The notes under the pieces are model-generated. The model saw only the letters and a list, made by a program, of their open reading frames with translations, had not been told where the DNA came from and searched no databases. From IMG/VR virus record IMGVR_UViG_3300015245_000011, positions 1-53,388 of that record: a DNA stretch of 53,388 bases; one strand, written 5' to 3'. A program made the position numbers and the translations under genes. Below are positions 26,791 to 35,177 of the stretch, in pieces (within the stretch, counting starts at the first letter, position 1; each line of letters begins with the position of its first letter). The stretch is from a virus.

Positions 26791-27234
26791 CTAAATGCCC
26801 GGGATCGTATCGAGCACATAGTCAAACGTCACGACGTCTGTACCGCTGAGCGTCACAGCTACGCGTCCGAACGTGTACGTCTGCGCATCAGGAACCGGCC
26901 CTTCTAACAAGAACGTTTGATCCGTCCCTGTCCGCAGCACGATCTTGCTTCCAATGGTGCGGACCTGTGACGTGAACCCTGAGTCGTACGCAATCTGCAA
27001 CTCGTAGGTAGGGCCAACGGTGCCGTTGCCCGAGCCCCAGCCTTTCTGCCGCACAACGCAACGGCCGTAGGACACACCAGTTGGAAACTGCGCGACTGGC
27101 GTGGTGGTCACGGCCTGATCGGCGAGTTCAAAGTGATAGGCAATGGTAGGCGGCTGGTTGGAAGCCTGCCCGCCAGGAGCCACGGTAAAGGGATGGACGT
27201 GGGATTTGGTCCAGGCGCCAAGAGTGAATGCCAT
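26791..27234 (-). CDS. Hypothetical structural protein, 147 aa
   Basis: Beta-rich (FTVAPGGQASNQPPTIAYHFELADQAV, then TYTFGRVAVTLSGTDVVTFDYVL), without helices or membrane segments. It follows the major capsid gene, from which it is separated only by an inserted HNH gene. A capsid decoration or head-fibre protein is a fair guess. Its ribosome-binding site (AAAGG) overlaps the HNH stop codon. Confidence 0.55.
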   Translation of the reverse strand: MAFTLGAWTKSHVHPFTVAPGGQASNQPPTIAYHFELADQAVTTTPVAQFPTGVSYGRCVVRQKGWGSGNGTVGPTYELQIAYDSGFTSQVRTIGSKIVLRTGTDQTFLLEGPVPDAQTYTFGRVAVTLSGTDVVTFDYVLDTIPGI

Positions 27235-27238
27235 GTAT

Positions 27239-27850
27239 TTAGCCTTTCAGAGCTTTGAGAGCGTGACGCGCTTCCTTAAGTTTCTGCTTCCGCGCTCTCA
27301 TACAGATGCGACAGTGTTTAGAACCACGAATCCAGAGCGTATTATCCTCGCTATAATCATGGCCTTGCGGGCAATGAATAGTGCGAGTAATGCTAGCCTG
27401 TGCATGCGCATCCTTTTTCTGCTTCCAACGCTTCTGCGCTGCAGAAAGACAGATACGGCATCGACGTTCTGTCTTGAGCCACCAGGTATTCTCTTCGTTG
27501 TATGGATGGCCCTGCGGACAATGTGTGCGATTGATAGTTGAGGATGGCGACCTAAGCTGGTTTTCCCGCGGCGTAACGGCTTCGAGATGGTCAATGTTGA
27601 CGCAACGTGTGTTGCGACAGGTATGGTCAATCTGCAAGCCCTTAGCGATAGAACCATGCACAAGCTCATAGGCGTATCGATGCGCATAGATCTTCTTGCT
27701 TTTGACCTGAAATAGACCGTAGGGAAGCTTCCCATTCGACCACGATAAAGCACCTTGCCACTCCCAGCATCCGTCTTGACGCTTACTTACTTTTGCCCAA
27801 AACCGCGCTTCGATTACTTCTGGGCTTGGATCGACTGGCCATCCTGCCAT
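27239..27850 (-). CDS. HNH endonuclease (HNH_3 type) with zinc-knuckle tail, 203 aa
   Basis: Starts with RFWAKVSKRQDGCWEW, then YGLFQVKSKKIYAHRYAYEL and GLQIDHTCRNTRCVNIDHLE, the full HNH_3 signature with catalytic His and zinc Cys. The C-terminal half has two similar zinc units: THCPQGHPYNEENTWW...CRIC and IHCPQGHDYSEDNTLW...CRIC. These tandem units are likely to bind DNA. The ATG at 27850 follows a perfect AAGGAGG. It lies on the same strand between the capsid and decoration genes and is AT-richer than both, as expected of a mobile free-standing endonuclease. Confidence 0.85.
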   Translation of the reverse strand: MAGWPVDPSPEVIEARFWAKVSKRQDGCWEWQGALSWSNGKLPYGLFQVKSKKIYAHRYAYELVHGSIAKGLQIDHTCRNTRCVNIDHLEAVTPRENQLRSPSSTINRTHCPQGHPYNEENTWWLKTERRCRICLSAAQKRWKQKKDAHAQASITRTIHCPQGHDYSEDNTLWIRGSKHCRICMRARKQKLKEARHALKALKG

Positions 27851-27963
27851 GCTTGCCTCCTTGTAGAAGAATAGTCTGTACAAGGAGCACCATAGCGTAT
27901 ATACTATCTTTAGTCAATCACTATCTATACACCCATCCATACGAGAGTGCATTGAATACCTAT

Positions 27964-28986
27964 CTACGCATTGCTTATCGTGGTTATACGAGCATGATTC
28001 CTTAAACTCAAGAACTGCAACTGTAACATCACGTAAACCCTGGTAATGGCCACATACTGGTTGCTTGGCTGGATGTATGGGTCCATGCGGAAGTGCATAT
28101 TAGGGTGAAAAATGGGCCGCACGTACTTTTCGGTGTACATCTGCATCTCACCACTCGGCACGAACTGGTCATGCAGGACAACCATCCGGTTAAACATCAG
28201 GTTCCGAAACCCGCCCCTGGTCGTCTCTTCATCTTCAATAAAACGCTGGTTATTGACCAGGAGTCCCCAGTAGCTATTCCACCCGGCCTGCGTGGTAATC
28301 CCCAGCGTCGGTTCTTCGTTGCCGAAGCTGCACTCGCCGTAGGCATACTGCATACCCGCCAGCGACAGGGCGGTACCTGCGGCAGAGCCCGCCAGGGTGT
28401 TGAGTGCGGCCATGGTTTGCGGACCAGCCCCACCGTTACACTCCCAGACAAAACCGGTCGTCGCGTTGTTCTGAATCGTCACGCCGGCGTAGGTCCCAGA
28501 CGCCGCAAGAGCAATAGGGACCCCGTCAATATCGATGGCGGTATTCTGGGGACTGGTACGCTGGGCGGCGCGGTTGAGCTTAATCAGCAAGGACGCGAAG
28601 GCAATCTCTTCCTTGATGCGCACCAGGTTGACGACGCCAGGAGGGCCCTGGTTCAAGATGGCGTCAATGATGGGAATGGCGCAGAGCTGGTTGTAGGCCC
28701 GCCACTGCAGTTCAGCTGGTTGGGCCGAATCGGTCACGTCCGTTGACAGGAGTTGCGTGCCCCAGAAAGCCCCGCCGGTTAATTCTTCCTGGTTAATGAG
28801 CGTCCAGACGATCGCTCCACCCTGAAACTTGCGGCCAAGACGCGTGAGGCGCCACCAGAAGGGGGAGGGCTTAAAGACGGCATCGACCAGTTGGGGCTGG
28901 AAGTACTTTTGGGTGACTCCGTTCGCCGTATTGATAAGGCTAATCGGTGGCTGAGAGAGTTGAGAACCTATCCCGCCAGCGGCCAT
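27964..28986 (-). CDS. Major capsid protein (putative), 340 aa
   Basis: An N-terminal NGVTQKYFQPQLVDAVFKPSPFWWRL followed by a beta-rich E-loop-like region (GRKFQGGAIVWTLINQEEL) is typical of HK97-fold coat proteins of this group. The central helix-rich and C-terminal parts (RGGFRNLMFNRMVVLHDQF, then YVAITRVYVMLQLQFL) also fit. It has the strongest ribosome site in the block (AAAGGAGG) and comes straight after the scaffold-like gene, as in most tailed phages. Confidence 0.65.
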   Translation of the reverse strand: MAAGGIGSQLSQPPISLINTANGVTQKYFQPQLVDAVFKPSPFWWRLTRLGRKFQGGAIVWTLINQEELTGGAFWGTQLLSTDVTDSAQPAELQWRAYNQLCAIPIIDAILNQGPPGVVNLVRIKEEIAFASLLIKLNRAAQRTSPQNTAIDIDGVPIALAASGTYAGVTIQNNATTGFVWECNGGAGPQTMAALNTLAGSAAGTALSLAGMQYAYGECSFGNEEPTLGITTQAGWNSYWGLLVNNQRFIEDEETTRGGFRNLMFNRMVVLHDQFVPSGEMQMYTEKYVRPIFHPNMHFRMDPYIQPSNQYVAITRVYVMLQLQFLSLRNHARITTISNA

Positions 28987-29054
28987 AGTGGCCTCCTTTC
29001 AGAGTACCGCTCTGGCTCAGACCTTATGGGGGAAAGGAGCCAATAGGCGTGAAG

Positions 29055-29078
29055 CGAATACGCAGCATCACGTATTCG
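29055..29078 (-). promoter_or_regulatory. Hairpin at scaffold stop codon
   Basis: CGAATACG (29055-29062) pairs with CGTATTCG (29071-29078) across an 8-base loop, an 8-bp perfect stem that holds the scaffold stop codon in its loop. No U-tract. It may stabilise or process the mRNA between scaffold and capsid genes and help raise capsid expression. Confidence 0.5.
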
Positions 29079-29817
29079 GGTAGAGAAGTCCGATAATCTC
29101 TGGATCACTCATGGCCGCACTTTCCGCTTGCTCTATCGTGGTAAACTGCGGTTGCGGTAAGGGAATCGACTGCGGAGGCCCGTAGGGTGCATAGGGCACC
29201 TGCGGATGCATCATCAAGTCTTTCTGCGCTTGTTCCAGGCCGTCAGCTTTGCCAGCTTCTCTGGCAGTCGCCACGGCGCGGTCATAGGTCATCAGGCGAT
29301 ACGCATCCGCCAGATCGGGCTGGCGGAGCTTTTGCTGTTGGAACTCCAGCAGACGGGCGGGATCAAGGTTGGGATCCTGTTGTTTTAACTGTTCGATCCT
29401 CATAACCTGCGGAATCTGCGCCAGGCCCTGCAAAAGTTGCTGTTGCATGCGCATGATGTCATCGAGGCGCTTGTCGTTGGCCGTAGCCATCTCGAGTGCT
29501 TTGACGCCATTTTGATGCAGCGGGCCAAGCAGCGGATCAGTGTTGTAATCGATAGGATAGGCAGGGCGAGCGTTTGGATCAGACACAACAGGGTCAGGGG
29601 CAGCGGCAAGGGCCTGGGCGAGCCGATATTCGAGGGCCCTCTTTTCTTCCGCAAGGACTTCGGCACGCTGAGCAAAGCGAGCCGCTGTGTCTCTTGGGAC
29701 GACTGATTTACGAAGGTCGACCAATCGCTGGCCATACTCGCCCATATCCCTCAGTAACATCTCGTCAGGATACGCCTGAGGGTTTTGAATAACATCAGTC
29801 CAGTTGAGATCGGCCAT
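29068..29817 (-). CDS. Scaffold-like protein, 249 aa
   Basis: Highly charged and helical: KSVVPRDTAARFAQRAEVL, coiled coil EEKRALEYRLAQALAA and Gln-rich MQQQLLQGLAQIPQ. It has a Pro-rich hinge near residue 90 and a short C-terminal helix. Scaffolding proteins have this composition and sit immediately upstream of the capsid gene, as here. Its end carries the stop-codon hairpin. Confidence 0.6.
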   Translation of the reverse strand: MADLNWTDVIQNPQAYPDEMLLRDMGEYGQRLVDLRKSVVPRDTAARFAQRAEVLAEEKRALEYRLAQALAAAPDPVVSDPNARPAYPIDYNTDPLLGPLHQNGVKALEMATANDKRLDDIMRMQQQLLQGLAQIPQVMRIEQLKQQDPNLDPARLLEFQQQKLRQPDLADAYRLMTYDRAVATAREAGKADGLEQAQKDLMMHPQVPYAPYGPPQSIPLPQPQFTTIEQAESAAMSDPEIIGLLYPNT

Positions 29818-29995
29818 ACTGCTTTCTTTCTACCTGAATGTTTTCTTCGGATATAGCAATATCAGCATGCCCTCGTTGCCAATGTTCCCTGACTGCCTGT
29901 ACTGATTGAAGAATATCACCACAGGAACACGCGACGTAGCCTCCAGCAACACTCTTCGCATAGCTCTGCCACTCTGGTCGTGTGGTCATCGTCAT
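29795..29995 (-). CDS. Small zinc-finger-like protein, 66 aa
   Basis: Contains CSCGDILQSVQAVREHWQRGH, a C-x-C ... H-x4-H arrangement like a degenerate C2H2 finger. It overlaps the scaffold start by 23 bases and begins just after the stop of the Pro/Gly-rich gene. Function unknown. Confidence 0.6.
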   Translation of the reverse strand: MTMTTRPEWQSYAKSVAGGYVACSCGDILQSVQAVREHWQRGHADIAISEENIQVERKQYGRSQLD

Positions 29996-29996
29996 A

Positions 29997-30398
29997 CTAT
30001 CCGCCTAACTGCGGCATGCCTGGTGCGCCAATATCGCCCCCACCCATCATTCCACCACCGGACGGCATTCCAGGCGGCGGCGCCGCAACAGGTTCAGCCG
30101 GTAGTGTCGCCGACTGTTCCTCAGCGGCTTTCAAGTGTACAAGCGCTGTCGCTAACTCTTTCGCTAGCTTTGGAGACCTGAGCGCATACCTCTGCATCAG
30201 TGTGCCAATCGCATCCTTCGCCTGGTTGAATAACGGCCCTTCCTGGCCTGGTGGGGCCGAAGACATCTTCTGGATGCCTCCCAGGTCAGGCGGCGGCGGT
30301 CCACCCATTCCTGGAGGGCCACCAGCGCCAGGAGGACCGCCCTTGCCCATACCTTGCAGGAGCTGAGCGAGCATATGTGGCGGTGGCATTGGGGCCAT
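29997..30398 (-). CDS. Pro/Gly/Met-rich phage protein, 133 aa
   Basis: Low-complexity ends (PPPHMLAQLLQGMGKGGPPG at the start, GMPSGGGMMGGG at the end) flank a helical core (AKDAIGTLMQRYALRSPKLAKELATALVHLKAAEE). Proteins of this composition often lie between portal and scaffold genes in environmental podoviruses. The role is unknown. Confidence 0.6.
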   Translation of the reverse strand: MAPMPPPHMLAQLLQGMGKGGPPGAGGPPGMGGPPPPDLGGIQKMSSAPPGQEGPLFNQAKDAIGTLMQRYALRSPKLAKELATALVHLKAAEEQSATLPAEPVAAPPPGMPSGGGMMGGGDIGAPGMPQLGG

Positions 30399-30400
30399 GG

Positions 30401-30607
30401 CTAGCTCTTTCCCCCGCCAGGGAACTCTGGCTTCCAGTGATTGCCATGGCCTTCATCCCCACCACCAGCCGTAATCTGCGGCACGGTATGGCCTACCGGG
30501 TCCATAATGCCCAGTGGGTCAGGGGGAGTGCCAGCCATTGGGGAACGCACGGTTGCGTGATGGACGCCAGTTTCATAGAGCGGACTCACGATTTCGACTT
30601 CAGCCAC
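30401..30607 (-). CDS. Small acidic protein, 68 aa, GTG start
   Basis: Not recognised. The GTG at 30607 is chosen because AAGGAG lies 6 bases upstream; the longer frame to 30673 has no ribosome site. Sequence VAEVEIVSPLYETGVHHATVR is beta-like, followed by a Gly/His/Pro-rich tail. It lies 2 bases before the Pro/Gly-rich gene. Confidence 0.55.
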   Translation of the reverse strand: MAEVEIVSPLYETGVHHATVRSPMAGTPPDPLGIMDPVGHTVPQITAGGGDEGHGNHWKPEFPGGGKS

Positions 30608-30703
30608 GGTGTTCTCCTTGTTATGTTTGTGGCGAGGCCAGCCCATATTCTGGGGGAAGATAGCTGGCCTCACCCCTAAAGCCGCGGGCTCCCGCAGCTC
30701 CAG

Positions 30704-30778
30704 CTACATCCGACGCCCTTTGCGACCTTTCTTCCGGCCACGACGCTCCAGTACAGTATGCTCTGGTTGGTTAGACAT
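30704..30778 (-). CDS. Very small basic peptide, 24 aa
   Basis: MSNQPEHTVLERRGRKKGRK followed by GRRM; ten Arg/Lys in 24 residues. A G-rich ribosome site (GGGGGGA) precedes the ATG. It lies in the operon between two small genes. Short basic peptides of this type may bind RNA or DNA; whether it is translated is uncertain. Confidence 0.4.
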   Translation of the reverse strand: MSNQPEHTVLERRGRKKGRKGRRM

Positions 30779-30863
30779 TGCTTCATCCCCCCTCTCAGGT
30801 GTCTCGGGCTAGAGAAAAATAGGACACAGATTAATGGTGCCTATAAGAGATTTTAATGTCAAG

Positions 30864-31100
30864 CTAATTGTTGTGCTCAGCGTCTTGCTTACGGCTTTCG
30901 ATAGACGCCTCTATGCTACGTTTCAACATCTCCTGAAACTCTTTCTTTCCGTGCTGCCTCTCGTAGTCATGTAGGGAGTATTTGGGGATGAAAAACGACG
31001 CTTCCCCTTCCCCATGCTTCCCACCACTGACTTCATAGGCTACTGAACCATCTTTGCCGCGCACTTCCCTGATATTGCTAACGCCGGTATCGTCTGGCAT
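30864..31100 (-). CDS. Hypothetical phage protein, 78 aa
   Basis: Not recognised. MPDDTGVSNIREVRGKDGSVAYEV is beta-like and the C-terminus is a charged helix (DYERQHGKKEFQEMLKRSIEASIESRKQ). The start codon overlaps the stop of the next upstream gene (TGAATG), giving translational coupling. Confidence 0.6.
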   Translation of the reverse strand: MPDDTGVSNIREVRGKDGSVAYEVSGGKHGEGEASFFIPKYSLHDYERQHGKKEFQEMLKRSIEASIESRKQDAEHNN

Positions 31101-31313
31101 TCACAATTCCTTCTTTGCTATATAGGCTTTAAGTATCCTTACAAGATGAAGACGCATGCGTTTTAATCTACGTTTTTCTTCCGAACCCTTACCGCTGCGT
31201 CCAGGTCGATATGGCGGTGGGTGAGGATTATAGTATCTACTCTCACGGCGGGATACCCATCCTGAACCATACTCAACCTTGACACGATGAATCTGTTCAT
31301 AGATGGTACTCAT
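31101..31313 (-). CDS. Small basic protein, 70 aa
   Basis: Arg/Lys/Tyr-rich (GWVSRRESRYYNPHPPPYRPGR), then a basic helix (KRRLKRMRLHLVRILKAYIAKK). A good AGGAG ribosome site. It may bind nucleic acid. It is coupled to the following 78-residue gene. Confidence 0.6.
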   Translation of the reverse strand: MSTIYEQIHRVKVEYGSGWVSRRESRYYNPHPPPYRPGRSGKGSEEKRRLKRMRLHLVRILKAYIAKKEL

Positions 31314-31343
31314 AGCGGCTCTCCTTCGCCTACGCCTTCACAT

Positions 31344-31505
31344 TTAGACTTCTGGATGCTGCTCAGCAAGTGTACGTACTACAGCGGCATGCTCCGGTGG
31401 CAGCTGTACTGTGGCGGTTGCTTCCTTCGTATGCCCTGCCGCAAATGCTTGCAACGCCTGCCCAAGCAGCGTTGTTGCGAGTTGAAGAATCATAAGCCAG
31501 CTCAT
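31344..31505 (-). CDS. Small hydrophobic-start protein, 53 aa
   Basis: MSWLMILQLATTLLGQALQAF (shown without its start Met it is 20 residues) is an amphipathic/hydrophobic helix, followed by TKEATATVQLPPEHAAVVRTL. The ATG overlaps the portal stop codon (ATGA) and AGGAG precedes it, so it is translated with the portal. The function is unknown. Confidence 0.55.
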   Translation of the reverse strand: MSWLMILQLATTLLGQALQAFAAGHTKEATATVQLPPEHAAVVRTLAEQHPEV

Positions 31506-33265
31506 TTTCTACTCCTACTACTACTGCCCTGTTTCGCTTTCGCAGCAGCCTGCAACTCCAGGGCTTTCTGGTTCCGTTGTGCAATCGCCTTTCCACCAGG
31601 AAATTCTAAGATAGCAAGCAAATCTTCATCGGAAGACATTCTCCCCATCTTGGCCAGGGCCATGGCCAGGCGTTTCACCATCGTTTTGCTGTTAATACTA
31701 AAACTTGCTGGATCAACCACCGCCGCATACTGCTTCCAGTCACGCAGCGGTTCCCACAAGACCGGCTCCCACTGCTCGCCTTGCGCAAAGGGCAAGACAC
31801 GAGGCACGGTATAGAACTGTCCCATGCGGGCGACGATCTTGGAGACGAGTTTATGGACGGCCATAAAGAGATAACGAGCTCGTAAGCGCGTGAGACCCAT
31901 CGACTGACTTATTTCTGTTTCGGTAAGCTCAGCAGACACGTTGCCGCGACCTTGTTGGCCAGCGCGAGAAGGTTGGTGGCCAAGCTGCTCACGCATGATA
32001 CTCCGCAGACGTCCACCGTGTTGGATGAGGTCGGCTGGCATCGGGGGTGGGCGCTCGGCCCGAACTTCTGAGCCAGCGCGCTTAAAAATGACCTGGCCAG
32101 GGATATCAGCAAAGGTGCGAGAATTGATGCCAGAATTAGCATCAGCAATCCAAAAAGCTTTCTGCATACGCAGGGCATTTTCCACCACCAGGGATTCGAG
32201 TTTATCGCTGGCTCGTTGTAACTCAAGGAGTTCCCCGACGATTGATTTCTCTGGCCAGAACCTGTGGACCGTCGGTTGCAGCGTCACACGGATGACATCA
32301 AAGCCGTCACCGTAGGGCATCGGCCCATCGTAGAGAATGACATTGGAGGTCGCCTGGATAAAGCGGCCCTGCGGGTATTTGTAGCGCACGGTGCGACGGA
32401 GACGGTCGACGCCCTCGGGATCTTTCAGCATCTCTGGAATGACTTCGAGCGTGGCGTCTTTGACACGCGCCGTAATGACGGAGACTCTCGTATCCATGCC
32501 GTGCGTCGGCACCGGCGCATTGACGGGATAGAGGGGCGTCAGCAGCCCAACACCCGACGGGCGATCCATCGGCATCGTCATAGGCATGGGGTCTGAAGGC
32601 CTGGCAGCATCAGGCTTCACACGCCAGCCCTGGTCAGGCCAGCGTTGACGTACCTCGTTAATGTCCAGGACGTCCTGTGTAATGCAGTAGCGCCAATCCT
32701 CATCATCCGTAGCGTAGGGGTCTGGGAAGACCGTTTGCGGTGGGCGGACACGGACGATGACTTCGCCCTGGCCCTGAAGACGCAGCGGGTCCCACGGCAC
32801 CTCAAAGAACCCGCAGGGCCAGATGGCCGCATCAGCACAGGCTTCCAGGATGGTAATATCGAGAAAGTAGCGCTGCCAGTAAGCGCGAATAGCTTTCTCC
32901 ACCTGTTCTTCCCGCGTACCGGTCACAGGATTCGAGGTGACATAGACCGTGGGAGAATTATCGGTGAGATCGGAGAGTTCGGTAAGAATGAGCCGCTTCA
33001 TCTCGTTAATCTGGATGGGGGATTTCCAGGACGGTAACACATCTGGCCAATAATCTCCCCAGTAGCCGCGCTCCCAGTCTCTCCAAATGTTTGTAGGCAA
33101 AGTCTTTTGTCGAGCGTTTAGGGCATCTAGATACAAACCATTAACCCACTGACTGAGTAACTCTTCCCCTTGCCGCTGTTCGCCGACAGCTCGGTCAACG
33201 CGAGCATTTTCACTGTTATAGTCATGGCGACCGTTAACCGTAACGCGGGGAGAAGCAGTAGCCAC
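31502..33265 (-). CDS. Portal protein, 587 aa
   Basis: N-terminal helical clip/wing region (WKSPIQINEMKRLILTELSD, then EKAIRAYWQRYFLDITILEA), then the beta-rich middle (GFFEVPWDPLRLQGQGEVIV, RVRPPQTVFPDPYATDDEDW) and a long stem helix (LELQRASDKLESLVVENALR). This is the arrangement of podovirus portals, the dodecameric ring through which DNA enters. It starts with GTG at 33265 behind AGGAG. It lies downstream of the terminase, with only small or unknown genes between. Confidence 0.75.
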   Translation of the reverse strand: MATASPRVTVNGRHDYNSENARVDRAVGEQRQGEELLSQWVNGLYLDALNARQKTLPTNIWRDWERGYWGDYWPDVLPSWKSPIQINEMKRLILTELSDLTDNSPTVYVTSNPVTGTREEQVEKAIRAYWQRYFLDITILEACADAAIWPCGFFEVPWDPLRLQGQGEVIVRVRPPQTVFPDPYATDDEDWRYCITQDVLDINEVRQRWPDQGWRVKPDAARPSDPMPMTMPMDRPSGVGLLTPLYPVNAPVPTHGMDTRVSVITARVKDATLEVIPEMLKDPEGVDRLRRTVRYKYPQGRFIQATSNVILYDGPMPYGDGFDVIRVTLQPTVHRFWPEKSIVGELLELQRASDKLESLVVENALRMQKAFWIADANSGINSRTFADIPGQVIFKRAGSEVRAERPPPMPADLIQHGGRLRSIMREQLGHQPSRAGQQGRGNVSAELTETEISQSMGLTRLRARYLFMAVHKLVSKIVARMGQFYTVPRVLPFAQGEQWEPVLWEPLRDWKQYAAVVDPASFSINSKTMVKRLAMALAKMGRMSSDEDLLAILEFPGGKAIAQRNQKALELQAAAKAKQGSSSRSRK

Positions 33266-33274
33266 TAGAAACTC

Positions 33275-34288
33275 CTACAAGGGAATATCGCCCATAAGAT
33301 GGGCAAGCTGCTCACTCAGGGCGCGCAAGTGATCAAGCCATGTTTGCGAAACATCTTGGCCAGCAGGACGCTCGATATAGCGTTGTAAAATATCGCCATG
33401 CTCTCTCGAGATGCGAGCAATATCAATACCGGAATGCTGGGCTTCTTGCAGATCACGATTGATCTCCTGCGACAAGCCCCAGAATTGGTCATCAAGCTCC
33501 TCTGACGCCGCAGGAGGCGGGATCGATCTCGTTCTCAAAGCCTGTTCGGCGGCACCACTGCGATACGAGCTCGCCATAGCCCTACTCAATTGACGATGCA
33601 ATTCAGTCAGCTCCTGAGCCTCGCCATAATTCTCCATTGTTGCCGCTGCATGTTGGATATCGCCGTAGATGTGCTCAAAGCCACTGGTGTCTATGCCCTG
33701 GCTGCGTAAATGCGCCAGGCGTTCACGAATCCCGCTGTGGAGGAGTCCGGTGCTGCTGGTATCGGGCATATTAGGTGGCATGTCTATGAGGCCGCTACGA
33801 TACTCCGAGGGCATCATAGTCTGCCGGACGTCATCGTCAACGTTGAACTCGAACGGTTCTTGGCCTATCGGCGCATCAGCGCGGTACAGTTGCTCTCTTG
33901 GCCTGGGTGTTGTGAGACGCGTACCTGGAAGGCCACCTTCCTGGAGTGCCCGCATGCGTGCTACCGCTGCGTCGGTGCTCCGTCCGGCAGTCTCTGTCAG
34001 CGCCGGCAGGCCAGGCGTTGGCAGCGTGCGGCGAGCCGGCATCCCTAGTTCCTGTACTGGCGCCTGGATACCGCGGTACTGGCTAAGGAACGGCGCCAGA
34101 ATCATGGCAATCTGACTGATCGGATCAGCGGGATCCCCGAGCGGTAACGCCTCAACACCACCCTGCTCGGCCCGCTCCGTGCGCGAGAATGGGCCGCTAA
34201 AGGGGCTCCCAGCATACAACGCGGTATCCTCAGGCAGTCCTCGACTTGTGAGTCGCGTGAGTGCACTGATCCAGTCATTGTCGGCCAT
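33275..34288 (-). CDS. Hypothetical structural protein, 337 aa
   Basis: Soluble and mostly helical, with Pro/Arg-rich loops (PARRTLPTPGLPALTETAGR) in the first half and a charged helical second half (ELHRQLSRAMASSYR, DLQEAQHSGIDIARI, LDHLRALSEQLAHLM). It lies just upstream of the portal and behind a 224-bp repeat-rich gap. No family recognised. Confidence 0.55.
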   Translation of the reverse strand: MADNDWISALTRLTSRGLPEDTALYAGSPFSGPFSRTERAEQGGVEALPLGDPADPISQIAMILAPFLSQYRGIQAPVQELGMPARRTLPTPGLPALTETAGRSTDAAVARMRALQEGGLPGTRLTTPRPREQLYRADAPIGQEPFEFNVDDDVRQTMMPSEYRSGLIDMPPNMPDTSSTGLLHSGIRERLAHLRSQGIDTSGFEHIYGDIQHAAATMENYGEAQELTELHRQLSRAMASSYRSGAAEQALRTRSIPPPAASEELDDQFWGLSQEINRDLQEAQHSGIDIARISREHGDILQRYIERPAGQDVSQTWLDHLRALSEQLAHLMGDIPL

Positions 34289-34357
34289 GAACACCCACCC
34301 CTGAACAACTTAAAGAGGGTACATATTCAACACAGTCATTCATGTACAGCAAACGCA

Positions 34358-34413
34358 TGCATGCAAAAGATCCATGCATAAACACTCGCATGAAACTCTT
34401 GCATGCAAAAGAT
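34358..34413. repeat. Direct repeats TGCATGCAAAAGAT, two copies
   Basis: The 14-base unit occurs at 34358-34371 and 34400-34413, exactly 42 bases (four helical turns) apart, within a gap (34289-34512) rich in ATGCAT/GCATGC words. Likely protein-binding sites in front of the leftward gene at 34288. Related words occur in the control region at 41.1 and 41.97 kb. Confidence 0.55.
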
Positions 34414-34512
34414 TTACATACACACATGCGCATGCATTGAGATAACTCATATTCTATGAGCCTACAGAGAAAAAACAGTACGAGTCATTTTTTCTATGCA
34501 TGTGCATGCATG

Positions 34513-35097
34513 TCACCGCGTTTGAAAGAAACCGTAGGGATCATCGTCGCCACCGGCCACAGGAATCGGCCGCTCCTGTCCTGGCACCATCGCGACACCC
34601 TCGCCAAGGCCCATGCGTCGGCGATATTCGAGGGCGCATTCGTTACTATCGACTAAATGCACATAACCGGCCACGCCGCCCTGTCCGAGTCGGGTCTGCA
34701 TCGTGCGCGGGCGATCCGTCACGAGCACCCACTCATGCGAGGTGCCGCACACCATACAGAGCCAGTGGCGCTGATTATGTGGCGTACAGGAGGGGCAGGC
34801 GCAGGCTGAGCCCACAAGTAACCGGGCTTCCCACGCAGCATCCTTTTGTCCTGGCAACATGAAGGAGCCATCGGCGCGCTGCTGAATCATCCCGGCATCG
34901 CGGTAGGTATGCATGAGCTGGAGGAGCTGGGCAAGTTGGGCTTGCGGATCAAAGGGCGGCGGGGGCTGTCGGTCGACAATCAGGGGCTGACTTTCCGCTG
35001 ACGAGGTGACCACATCCTCAAGGATATCCTCGTCCGTCTCGCTGTCCGCTGGTTCGTCCTCTGGCGGATCATATTTAGGCGCATTGTATTTTGGCAT
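34513..35097 (-). CDS. Hypothetical phage protein with zinc ribbon, 194 aa
   Basis: An acidic disordered N-terminus (KYDPPEDEPADSETDEDILE), a helical middle, then CACPSCTPHNQRHWLCMVCG, a two-pair cysteine zinc ribbon, and a short C-terminal domain. It starts behind an extended -10 promoter and heads the portal/capsid section of the leftward block. Its function is unknown. Confidence 0.6.
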   Translation of the reverse strand: MPKYNAPKYDPPEDEPADSETDEDILEDVVTSSAESQPLIVDRQPPPPFDPQAQLAQLLQLMHTYRDAGMIQQRADGSFMLPGQKDAAWEARLLVGSACACPSCTPHNQRHWLCMVCGTSHEWVLVTDRPRTMQTRLGQGGVAGYVHLVDSNECALEYRRRMGLGEGVAMVPGQERPIPVAGGDDDPYGFFQTR

Positions 35098-35116
35098 GAT
35101 GTTTGCAACCTATAAC

Positions 35117-35125
35117 ATTATAGCA
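35117..35125 (-). promoter_or_regulatory. Extended -10 promoter (TGCTATAAT)
   Basis: Minus-strand TGC followed by TATAAT (35122 to 35117) is a perfect extended -10 element, 20 bases ahead of the start at 35097. The -35 is weak. A CTATAA/TTATAG dyad overlaps it, similar to the operator at 290-306. Confidence 0.5.
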
Positions 35126-35177
35126 TTGTGCCATCTTTACAAAGGATGCTATGCTCCTTCTGGGCGTGGCTACGGTA

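Noticed and set aside
30609-30812. Plus-strand 67-codon frame among small minus-strand genes
   Set aside because: No ribosome site; the opposite strand holds real small genes with good start signals.
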